From Sclerurus mexicanus (Eukaryota; Chordata; Aves; Passeriformes; Furnariidae), in contig VWZF01002253.1 of NCBI GenBank assembly GCA_013396755.1, forward strand, positions 47,613 through 111,612: a DNA stretch of 64,000 nucleotides, written 5' to 3'. The notes beneath the pieces are model-generated. The model did no database searches, was not told the DNA's origin, and saw only the letters and a list, made by a program, of their open reading frames with translations. Position numbers and translations under genes: made by a program. Positions within the stretch are counted from its first letter, which is position 1; each line of letters starts with the position of its first letter. Below, one piece after another: positions 48,575 through 58,607 of this stretch.

Positions 48575-48581
48575 TATAAAA
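48575..48581 (+). promoter_or_regulatory. TATA box of LY6 gene 4
   Basis: TATAAAA inside AGGTATAAAACCTGCCCT, 55 bp upstream of the ATG. It matches gene 3 over 18 bases. Confidence 0.82.
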
Positions 48582-48629
48582 CCTGCCCTCCAAACCTCTT
48601 CCCAGTGCGGCTGAGAGGATCTGGTGGAG

Positions 48630-48681
48630 ATGAGGACTCCTCTCGTCACCCTGCTGGCTGCTGTCCTGTGTGTGGAACAAG
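48630..48681 (+). CDS. LY6 gene 4, coding exon 1 (signal peptide)
   Basis: A 52-nt exon ending at a GTGAGC donor in the split Ala18 codon. Confidence 0.9.
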
Positions 48682-51600
48682 GTGAGCCTCAAATGCTGCT
48701 TCCAGTTGAGAGAAGGGTCATGGAGGAGATGAGGACAATTTTTCATGGGGCGAAAATCTCAAGGGTTGACCCCAACTTTGCGGGGTTGCCTTGCTGCCAC
48801 CGACTTCTTCGATTTGATGAAGAAATAAGGTCTTGATAAACTAACTCTTCTTTCCAGTGATAGAGCTCTAATTGTGTGGTGCCGGACGCCAGGTTAAATC
48901 CATCCAGTGGTCTATGGGATCTTCCCAAATTCTGCAAGTTGGAAATGCCAGAAAGTATAAAAACCAGTAATTTTTTTTTTTTAAATCCATATCAGGTTTT
49001 GAGTATTTTAGAGATCTTTCTCTCCTGCTGCTTCTCCCATTGTAGTGATCCACGTGGTTTGCCATGTGTCTTCCGCCCTAGGAAATGCAACAGTGGGAAT
49101 TTTTAGAGATTAAATCAGAGGCAGAGGTGAAAGAACTTGTGTCATGTTAAAGGCATCCTTCTCCCAAAGGGCAGTCTGAGGTGCTGGGAATGTGTGTCCT
49201 CCTTCTGGGACTGATCCATATGTTGCTTCATTGCCACTTGCATGTAGGAATAATGACCAGATGGGCAATATTTTCCCCGCACCTGATGGTTTCCCAGAAA
49301 CCATGATACATATCTAGCAGGGGTTGAGAAAGAGGCATCCAATTAATTCCTACCCTCTGATGCATCAACCCCCTACTCCTACATTTTTGGGACAGGTGGT
49401 TTTGCAGCACACCTGGAAGAGCAGGAGCTCCGGCCAGTTTTGGGGTGGGAAAAGGACTATTTAATTCTAAAAAAAAAAAAAAAAAAAAGAAAGGATTTTG
49501 TGCCTGTAATTCCTGAATGAAAGGACAGAATGGACAGCAGAGGGTAATTTTCAAAGCTGCATTCTCAGCGTGACCCAGGATGAAGCAGAAAGCTCACAGA
49601 GATCCAAGACTCTGGAAGCAGAGATCCATGGTGGGATTCCTTCCTGGTGCAGTAGCCTGATGACATTTTATACTGGCATCAGATTCCAAATGGATTTAAG
49701 GACAGGCTTTTACACAGCACCTTTTTGCAGCCCAGTCCAGATCAGGAATAAGAGAGTGCAGCTTTCTGGCCTCAAACAAGGGAAAACTTGGATGTGTTTG
49801 ATCCTTCTCATGTATCCGGGGTCCTAACCAAGACCCCAATAACCAAATTTTGATCAAAACTCTTGATCTCTCAGCCCACCAAAGAGGGCCTGTTGCCTTT
49901 TCCATCCATGAACTCACTGGTTTATATATATAATATAGATACATTGTACCCTGAAGAAATCTTAAAAGGTCATGATCCTTTTTGTTGAACCACGGACTCC
50001 TTAAGGTTGGAAAAGACCTCCTTGCTGCAATGTTGGACAAACCCAGGCAGATGTTTATTTAAGGTGTCCCTGAAAGTTTCCAGCAAGGAAGATTCCACAA
50101 CCTGGAACCGCTCAGACTCTAATCCTTTTAGGAATTTAGTCTTAACATCTCTTAGCGTCTTTTCTTTGTACAGTTCTCCCATGTTTTCACCACAGATAAA
50201 CCAGTTTATTATTTTCTCCTCTGCCGCTTCTTTTTTTTTTGATGAAGGTGGCTGTTGTGCCTTTCCTCAGCATGGTCTCATTTCTAATAAACACTCTAAA
50301 GGCTTCCAACATTTTCCATGGGGTCACCTTTTCAAAATCTCCAACCATTTCTCCTCTGGTCTCTCTCCAAACGCTTTGCATAGTTTTTGAAGTGCCACAG
50401 ACAGATCTGGCCACCAGTGTTCCATCTGGGGCTTCGCCAGGGTGGAAAGGCCACTTTGCATATCTTGCACATGACTTTGCTGCCCGTGTTCCCTTGGGTG
50501 ACGTCTGTCTCCATCCCTGGAATGTGACACGGTCGACTCCTGCTGTTTGCACTGCGGTCCTTAATTGTGTTGTTTGTCATCCTACGTTCAAGTGCCTAAT
50601 TTTTATCTCAGTGTAATTTATTTTTCTTTATTGAACTGCATCCACTCTTTGTTTGGGCTTTTTTTTCCACTCTTTTGTTATATCCACCTGTCAAAAGCAC
50701 TTAAGAATCACAGAGTCATGGAATCATAGAATAGCCTGGGTTGGAAGGTACCTTAAAGATAATCTCGTTTCAACCCCCTTCCACTAGGCAAGGTCGCTCC
50801 AAGTCCTGTCCAACCTGGCCTTGAACACTTCCAGGCTGCCACAACTTCTCCACAACCTGTTCCAGGACCTCGACACCCTCCCAGTAAAGAATTTCTTCCC
50901 AGTATCCAATCTAAACCTACTCTCTTTCAATTTTAACCCATTCTTCCCCATCCTGTCAGTTGTAAACAGTCTCTCTCCATGTTTCTTGCAGGCTCCCTTC
51001 AGGTGCTGTAAGGCCACAGTTAGGTCACTCTGAAACCTTTTTTCCAGGCTGAGCAATCCCAATTCTCCCACCCTTCCTTCCCAGCAGAGCTGCTCTATCC
51101 CTCTGATCATCTTGGTGCCTCCTCTGTCCTCGTTCCAGCAGCTCCATGTCCTTCCTGTGCTGGAAAGCCCAGAGCTGGAGGCAGCTCTGCAGGTGGGGTC
51201 TCACCTGTGGGGAATGGAGAGGCCGAATCTCCTCCTCCACCTGCTGCCCACACTGCTTTGGATGCAGCCCCAGGACTCCACTTGCAGTACTTACAGAGCT
51301 CTACTCATAGTATCTTCTCAGCTATGTTGTCCTTGGCATCACCTGAGAACGGGATGTGCATCCTCTATCCCATCCCTGCTGTCACCACTGATGGTGCTGG
51401 ACAGACCCGAGGCCACAGCAGAGCTCTGGAGAACCTCAGGGGTTGCGTTGCTCCAGCTGGTTTGACTACTAATCATTGAGAACTACCCTGTGAGAGGGTT
51501 TCCATGGCTGGCTTTGCACCTATTCTGTGGCATTTTCACTGGCTTGTCTTGCCTGGGCTTGCTCAAAACAACATCGCTCAGGACTGTGCCAAAAATCTGG

Positions 51601-54134
51601 CAAAACCTCACTGAGTCTCCTCTGCTCTGTACGTGAGAATTCAACTGCTTTTAGTGAGGAACGAAGCAAAAAAAGCTACACCTTGTTATGACCCTCACAG
51701 GATCAACAATTGATGACTTCTTCCTTCCCTTCTACCAGAAACTTCTCATTTAATGGTCTGACCTACGTCGTCCTTCCACTTTCTCATTGCCAACTTCTTA
51801 TCGGGCAAAGCTGCGCTCCCAGGAATGCGTCCTCTGCTTGTTTTCTGCCCTTTCCACGCTGACAGAGCGTCCCCAGACTTAGCACAGACTCAGCAAGCAT
51901 TTGGTGCTGTGTTTGCTTCCCTTCAAAAACTCTCTGTGTTTTTAAAGCAACTCATCCCCTCCCTTTCACACAAACCCCCACTCTGGGTGATTTCGCAAGC
52001 CCAGAACTCAATCACCACCATAAAACCTTTCAATCAATCTGCCCAGGGACACTTTGGTGGGTTCTCTCACCCAGAAGGTGTCTTTGCTCTTCTTCCTCTT
52101 TCACCAGGTCTGTCCTGCCCCATTCTGGCTTTGAGGGCAAGTATGTGCATTCTTGACAGGAAAGACAACTCATCGCTGCATGACCTTCCTGCCAATCCCC
52201 TGTCGGTGCTGAAGACATGAATTATCTCACCAAAGCTGCCTTTACCACTTAAGCCAGACTTTTGGTTTAGCCTTTCCATTTATCCTCTGTTTTACACTAA
52301 TAACAGGAGCTTGGCAGAGCATCTGGCAGCCCTCCCCAGACTTCCTAGAACTGAGGTTAGGCCAGGTCAGTAAGTGACGTCCGACCACAAGAAGGGAGAC
52401 GTGACAGTGGAGTCTGAGCCAGACGATGGAGAAGTAGGACACTGGGCATTGTCCACCTCCTCAAAATGCTCCAGGCACCCTCAAATCCTCCCTGCCAAGC
52501 CCTGCCTAGTGTTGCCCAGGAGAAACCACTGAGCAGTAACTGGCAATTCATGTGGCAGAGCCCTCAGGTCAGGCTCGTTATTGCTTGGCAATAATCTCCA
52601 TCATAAAAGCCCCTTCCCCCCCGAATTCTTGAATTCCACTCACATCTCCTGCTCCCAGAGATTGCAAACAGATCGATAACACTTCGCAGCCTGAGCCATA
52701 GGAGACAGAGAGGGATTTAGCACGGCTGCCACGGGTCAAGGGATAAAGAAAGTCAGTGGTCACTCACACACAGACATTCCTCAGGCTGTAACGAGGAAAA
52801 TGGAGATCTCTGGACTGCAGCTATTGTGGTTCTTAAACCATGTAATGTTCTTTTTATATATATATATTTTTTTTTTTCTCCCAGCTTATCCATTCATGTG
52901 TTACATCTGCCAAGAACAGGAGTCCAACAAGGACTGTTTGACCATTTCCATGTGTGCAGAGGAAGACAAATACTGTGTGACCGTCCGGAAGGACGTCAGA
53001 ACGAGTATGTTTCTGAGCAGCACCTTGTTTGTTCCACAGAAGAGCAGTCCCAGGAAGGGGCTTTGATGCCAGTCATGGCCACACATGGAAACAATAGGCT
53101 TTGATCACCAACTTTCAGCAGACATCGACCTTGTGGCTCACTTTTCAGCCACTCGGTGTCAATGCTGCTGCCAGGAGGTGGGGAAGTGCTGGAGACTCCC
53201 AGAGTAGCTCCAGGGAGTGAACTCAGCCCAGAGCTGTTTTTAAAAGTCTTCGGGCAAAACTGCTCCATGGCTGACTCTGCCGTGCACAGTCCTTCGGGTC
53301 TGTCCTCGGGGCTCCTCAAGGACCTCCATGGGCTCTAATCCCAAATGTGAGGCCATGCAGTGCATTCCCCCTGGTTTTGTGCTGTGGGAAAACCATCCTG
53401 GTGGGCAGCGACCCAGGGAGCTTGAACTGAAAGGCACCCACTGGTGCTGATTCCTCTAGGAACGGAGGAAACATGGAGACCAGAGAAGTCCAACATCATG
53501 TTGGTGGGCATGCAGGGTGGCCATGGCCAGATTGATGGTGGTCCTGAGCAGAGGAACCAAGTCATCACTGGACTTGATGATCTTAAAGGTCTTTTCCAAC
53601 CTTAACAGCCCTATGATTTTATGACATCGTGGATGCCCCATCTCTGGAAGTGTTCAAGGCCAACTTGGATGGGGTTCTGAGCAACCTGGGCCAGTGGAAG
53701 GTGTCCCTGCCCATGGCAGGGTTTGGAACTGGATGATCTTTAAGATCCCTTCCAACCCAAACCGGTCTATGATTCATCCCATGAAATTTCCTTGAGGATT
53801 AGTGCCTGGCCTTCTTTTATTCACCAGCACAGATTTAGCCATGGAAACCAATGATTTCACCAATGATTCTGACATCCTATTTTTTTCTCTCTTTATTTTT
53901 TCCCCCTTCTCTTCTGCATTAGAGCCCAACAAGCCTAAATACATCATCTCCAAGATGTGTTCTCCAACATGTCCAGCAACAAGCCAGCAACAAAACCAAA
54001 GCTCTCAGAGGGTTTCTTGCTGTCAGAAACCCTTGTGCAACGTGAATGGAGTCAGCAGCAAGCAAAGCAGCTACGGAGTGATGTCCCTGGGTGTCCTGGC
54101 CAGTGTCACTTACATCTTTACATGTGGACTGTGA
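48630..54134 (+). CDS. LY6 gene 4: divergent GPI-anchored LY6/uPAR-domain protein
   Basis: Exons 48630-48681, 52885-53004 and 53923-54134 give 127 residues. The signal peptide is MRTPLVTLLAAVLCVEQ. Cysteines fall at 23, 26, 35, 41, 48, 70, 74, 90, 91 and 96, so the ten-cysteine LU fold is intact. The C-terminus after CN has a hydrophobic segment (YGVMSLGVLASVTYIF) typical of GPI-attached members. It is the most divergent of the four. The domain opens with CYIC, and the central loop around residues 52-63 is rich in Lys and Arg. The second half is Gln/Ser-rich (residues 77-87), and the residue split by intron 2 is Lys rather than Gly. NQS at 82 is a sequon. The promoter is nearly identical to that of gene 3 around the TATA box, and AATAAA follows the stop by about 40 bp. 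Substrate or partner is unknown. Confidence 0.9.
49469..49488 (+). repeat. A20 homopolymer in intron 1 of LY6 gene 4
   Basis: An uninterrupted run of A. It could be the tail of a retroposed sequence, but no element is recognisable before it. Confidence 0.85.
49995..50600 (-). mobile_element. Old, diverged CR1-like sequence in intron 1 of LY6 gene 4
   Basis: TTGAAGTGCCACAGACAGAT and CATCTGGGGCTTCGCCAGGG follow the layout of the older amniote CR1 interior. Similarity is weak and judged by eye. Confidence 0.45.
50705..51660 (-). mobile_element. Longest CR1 fragment, about 950 bp, in intron 1 of LY6 gene 4
   Basis: Starts AATCACAGAGTCATGGAATC, passes through the 3' region and on into the interior (GGCAGCTCTGCAGGTGGGGT, CTAATCATTGAGAACTACCC). 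The inner boundary is approximate. Confidence 0.85.
52855..52877 (+). repeat. TA repeat and T11 tract before exon 2 of LY6 gene 4
   Basis: Six TA units followed by eleven T make up the polypyrimidine tract, ending in CTCCCAG at the exon. Length changes here would alter the splice acceptor. Confidence 0.85.
52885..53004 (+). CDS. LY6 gene 4, coding exon 2 (first half of LU domain)
   Basis: 120 nt. The acceptor is preceded by a TA repeat and a run of eleven T. The donor is GA|GTATGT, with the exon ending in A rather than the G seen in the paralogues. Confidence 0.9.
53555..53625 (+). mobile_element. Short CR1 3' end in intron 2 of LY6 gene 4
   Basis: CTTGATGATCTTAAAGGTCT, then a terminal CTATGATTTTATGA. 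Confidence 0.65.
53628..53778 (+). mobile_element. CR1 fragment in intron 2 of LY6 gene 4
   Basis: GGATGCCCCATCTCTGGAAG through CCAAACCGGTCTATGATTCA. Lies directly after another CR1 end in the same orientation. Confidence 0.88.
53923..54134 (+). CDS. LY6 gene 4, coding exon 3 (LU domain end and GPI tail)
   Basis: The acceptor CTGCATTAG is followed directly by a second AG. Only the first keeps the reading frame. The exon is 212 nt, one codon longer than in genes 2 and 3. TGA is at 54132-54134. Confidence 0.9.
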
Positions 54135-54174
54135 TGGCTTAGGAAAAGCTCCCTGTGACGGGTTTTTTTGCTCA

Positions 54175-54180
54175 AATAAA
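54175..54180 (+). terminator. Polyadenylation signal of LY6 gene 4
   Basis: AATAAA 40 bp after the stop codon, followed by a GTGTGTTG downstream element. The 3' UTR would be much shorter than in genes 2 and 3. Confidence 0.85.
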
Positions 54181-57100
54181 AGTGTGTTGCTCTGGAATAA
54201 TTTCTGCTCTCAAAGATTCATGTTTTGCAGCTGAGCTTCCCCTGGGATTTTCCAGAGAGCCTAGATAAGTTAGGTGCTGAACTCCTATTGATTTCCTAAG
54301 CCTACTTGAATCCTAAGTGTCCCCAGACATTCAACTCACCTAAGAAAACACGTGAAAGATGGGCCTTTTGACATGTTCCGGCTTCCAATAGTTATTGCTC
54401 TGAAGAGATCCTTGAAGGCATCTTTTTGTCTCTTTAAGTTTCAAAGCACTGTGAGCAGCAAGAGCCCACCCTGCCTGAAACACAGGCAATGGCTCGGTAG
54501 CTCTGTCAGCACAGGGCAGTGATCAGGACGAGCTTGGTTATCACACAGCACTTCATAAAGAAAGAAGTGGAGGCAAAGCTTTCTCCTGGCAGCATTTTGG
54601 ACTTTTCTCCAGCTTCAGTGCGGGGCAATTCCTGGTTCTTTGCTCGCGTAGGGGCATCACGTTTTGAAAGGATCATCCTTTACCACCCTTGTGAGAAAAG
54701 GGGGGAAGGAAGAGAAGAAGAAAGGCGGCTGAGAGACAAAAGGCAGTGGGGAGATGGGAGGGAGAAGGGAAGGGATGGGGCAGCACGCTGAGCTGGGAAT
54801 TGTCCACATGTTGCCTCCTCAGGGACCTGGTCCAGCTGGAAAACACATCCCCATATCTATTTCCCTCTTCTTTTCCAGGGCCAAACCAACCTCACAGCTG
54901 TTGCCAGCCCCGGTCATTTCGGGCTTGCGAGCTGGTTTCTACAAAAACCACATTCCTGGCATGGGAACAATTGATTGTGTCGGGCTTTGTTTGCCTTTGC
55001 CCTCCAAGCTCTCCGCTCTCTCCCTGCCCGAGCTGCAGCTGAGGGGAGACAGAAAAAGCTCTGTAGGAGGTCTGGGAGTGTCACAGAGAAGAAGAAGGGC
55101 AGGCAGCCAGGCACTAACACAAACAACCCAGAGCTCCTTGGGTAGTAGCCTCGCTGCAAGCTCGCTTTCCTGGAAAACACACACAAAAACCAGGGAAAAG
55201 CTGGCAGCATCACTACCTCGACCGTGCCCTGGGAGAAACCAGAGCTGCTCCAAACAACTGAAGGGTGTTGTGGTTTTTGTAGGATGAGATGTTGTACTTG
55301 ATGGGTAAATGAGATTTGAAGCATTGCCTTGGAACTCTGCTGTGTTTTGGTTGCACATGTGGAAGGATGTGCGTTTCGGAGGCGTTTCAGGCTGCCTGGC
55401 TTGCAAAGCAACTGGTTTTCCAAGAGAATGATCAAAGATGCCACCATCAGCTCCATGTTTTGTGCTGTGAACTCTGGGACCTGGTGCCTGATTTTAAATG
55501 TTTTGTTTAATGGAATTGAGGCAAATGAAGGAGGTGACCCCAGAGTGGTGGGAAGGGACAAGAAGACCATGACACCCATCCATCTGAGCAAACTGGGGAG
55601 CGGTGATGACAGATTCCAAAGGACCAAATGTGGACTTGCCAGCAGAATGCGGTGTTAATTGCCCCTCTCCAAACAAAACCACAAAAGGAAAGGAAATTTA
55701 TGATGGAGAAGGGGAAAAGTAAGAGTTTTCATACCAAAAAGAAGGAAGAGATGTCCAGCTGCTGAGGGCAGGGGCTGTGGTGACTGCTGCATCCCAGTGC
55801 CATGAGCAAGAGCTCCATGGATACCCAGCACAGAGATAAGACAGTTCTTCCCTGCGATACCTTGTGTGCCTTCAAAAAACTCCAGGAAAGTTGGGCTCTG
55901 GGCCAAAGCCGTGATTGTTTTACCACCTGTCAAGTGGGCACAAGAAAGAGGAAGCAGAAGGAGCAATTTATATCTCAAACAGTTTCACTGGACGAGAGAA
56001 AGCAAAGACCTGGTGGGGGAGACCAGCTGGAGGGGAGGGAACGAGTCAAGGGTTGAGATAATTCCACTGAGGGTGGTGGCGTGTGGGGAACCAGGATGGG
56101 CAGAGCAAAGGAGAGAGAAGAAACCTCATCCAGATGTTTTGCAGACCCTCATTGCCTGCCCAGCTCTTCCTCTCCTCTCCACCATGCTGATTTCAGTGCT
56201 GGATGTTGCCTCCAACAAGATCAAATGGAAAGAGTGGTTCCTAGGGGTCATTGTCCCCAAATTTAGAGGAACCCTGAAATTTGTGGATGCCAAACCACCT
56301 GGACATACCAGGATTGCATTGATTCTTTGGAGGTGAAGGGACTGAATTTAAAAGGATTCACAGGTAGTCTTGTCCACCCATGTGGTTCCTGGAGTGAAAA
56401 TTCACAGCTGTGGGAGCTGAAGGTCTCTGAAAAGTGAGTATGGGGGTGGGATTTGTGAATGGACTCTGTCAGAGCTGGTGCTCTGAGTGGAAAATCACTG
56501 AAACTTGTTCAAATAAAGAAGGAGGAGGGACACTTTAAAGCTGCCTGCCGTGGTTGGGGGTGAGAAATGGGCTCATGAGAAGGTCACAGCTCCTCTTTCA
56601 CGCTGGTACTTGCCTTCCCTGGGCTGGGGGAAGGTGCACGTAGGAGATCAGACACAGACAGCCAAGTCTCCTCTTCCTCCATGGATCGAATCAGTCACAT
56701 CTGACTTTTCCTACAGAGCTGCAGTGTGAGGTTTGGTCGATGGTGCCCTCCAGGCCGTGCTGTGCCTGCTGGGAGACGACACCCAGGTGATGCTCAGAGG
56801 TGCCACTTCAGTGTAGGATTTGTTTTGCCATCCCACCACAACTGGGAGTTGCACACTCAGAGCCAGGAGTCGTGTTTGTGCTCCCAGCCTGCTCCAAGTG
56901 TGGAGCAAAAGGGAAGACAGGTGTGGAGACACGAACCACATCTAACACAAGAGCAAGAACCATTTGGCTGCCACAGATATTAATGAGATTAACCAACTAA
57001 CACATCAAAAGCAAATAAAACCGATGTTTTCAATATGAACATGGACATCAGTGAGGGATGTCAAGCAAAGAGGTGTCCAGGCAGAGGCATCGGGGAAAAG

Positions 57101-57192
57101 GAATGTGGAGCATCCATTGGAGCTACCAAGCCCAGCCTGCTTTACCTGCTCCTGTATCCTCACAGAAGGGAAATCTGGGTGTTTATCACAAC

Positions 57193-57395
57193 GAATCACA
57201 GACTCACAGAATCACTGAGATTGGAAAAGGCCTCCAAGATCATCAGGTCCAACCTTTGACCGATCTCCACCTTATCACCCAGCCCAGAGCACTGAGTGCC
57301 GTGTCCAGTCATTCCTTGGACACCTCTGGGGATGGGGACTCCACCACCTCCCTGGGCAGCCCCTTCCAATGCTGGACAACCCTTTCCATGAAGAA
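57193..57395 (-). mobile_element. CR1 fragment
   Basis: AATCACAGACTCACAGAATC at the start. Same subfamily as 14479-15060, with the shared CAGAGCACTGAGTGCC. Confidence 0.9.
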
Positions 57396-58503
57396 ATGCA
57401 GCATCCATCATTATAAAGGGGACTGGGAAGGCTCTGGGGACACACAGAGCAGTCAACCCAGAGTCCAGGATTGGAAAAAAGCTCTGAGAAAAGACCATCA
57501 AACAATTTGCAGTGGTGCAAAGGGCTATCAAGGGGTTGGGGATGAGCAGCAAGAATTTTGTGACAGATGGGTGTTATTCCTACCTGTGACAAGATAACAA
57601 AATCTGTAGTTATGGTAAAAGTAGTACCTGTCACATAGCTCAGCATTAATAAAGCTTTTGGCACCGTGACACGTGATGGTCTCACAAGCAAAACTAAGAA
57701 AACACAGTCTAGCTAAAAATCATGAGCAAATAAGCCCCAACAATTTGCTGTCAGGCTGGAGTGATCTATTAAACAGGGGCTTCTGTGGCTTGTCTTGGTT
57801 CTGGGCTGTTGCAAAGTTTTAATTGCTGGTTTGAATGACGGATTAGGGAATAAATTCATTGAGCTCAGCGGTGACAAACAGAGGGCATCTGCAAACAGGA
57901 CAGCTCTGGGTGATTCCGATAGATCTGATAGCCTGAGAAGAAGGGGGTAATTTAGGAAGGAGGGCACAAAGCTTTACAGTTAATGCGGACCCATCACCTG
58001 CACAAACAGGGCATGACTAAATCTCCCTGCAGCAAATCTGGCAGGAAAAGAAGACGTGTTAGATCACAAGTTTAACACGTGTCAAATTTAGGGAAAAATT
58101 GCGAAACAAAGCCTTGTTGTAATGCTGCAATCCATTGTGCTGGGAAGTGTAAACTGGTGTGTGATGGGATGAGATCTTTCCAGTCTCTTCTCCAAAGGGA
58201 AGGCTTGGGTTGCTCCATTCTCCCCAGTTTTTGCATTAGGGTTCACACAGCGGCAAAGAGGCTTTTAGATAACATCAGAGAGGATTCCTGGCACCTGACA
58301 TAGGGTGAAGAGCTGGAGAACCGCCTCCAGAATCAGCAGCTTTAGCACCACAATCAAGATGCATCAAAGCGTAATAAAACACTGGACTCAGCACCTCCTT
58401 GGTGTCTCCACTCTCCTGGTTTTCTCTGCCTCCTTTCTCTCATTCCCACGTGGAGCTGGATCCCTTCCCTAGAGAATTGTGCTGTTCAAGCCTGACTTTA
58501 TTT

Positions 58504-58607
58504 TATCACAGAACGTCCTGGGTGGGAAGGAACCTTAAAGATCATTCCCATCCCAACTCCCTGCCATGGGCAGGGACACCTTTCACCAGGCCAGGTTGTT
58601 CCAAGCC
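58504..58607 (-). mobile_element. CR1 fragment, 3' end
   Basis: ATCACAGAACGTCCTGGGTG through CCAGGTTGTTCCAAGCC. Confidence 0.83.

Noticed and set aside
55329..55440. Frame with LLCFGCTCGRMC, reminiscent of an LU-domain start.
   Set aside because: The following cysteine spacing does not fit, and no phase-1 acceptor or donor frames it.
54914..55627. Longest open frame in the window (237 residues, minus strand).
   Set aside because: No recognisable domain, low-complexity hydrophobic and polar mix, and no promoter or splice context; consistent with chance.
58079..58170. Cysteine-rich frame containing CETKPCCN, similar to an LU-domain end.
   Set aside because: The spacing is CCN rather than CC-x4-CN, there is no upstream half domain, and no splice sites are visible.
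57600..58390. Two AATAAA strings and TG/CA ends considered as an endogenous retrovirus LTR.
   Set aside because: No paired repeat, primer-binding site or coding remnant could be identified by eye.
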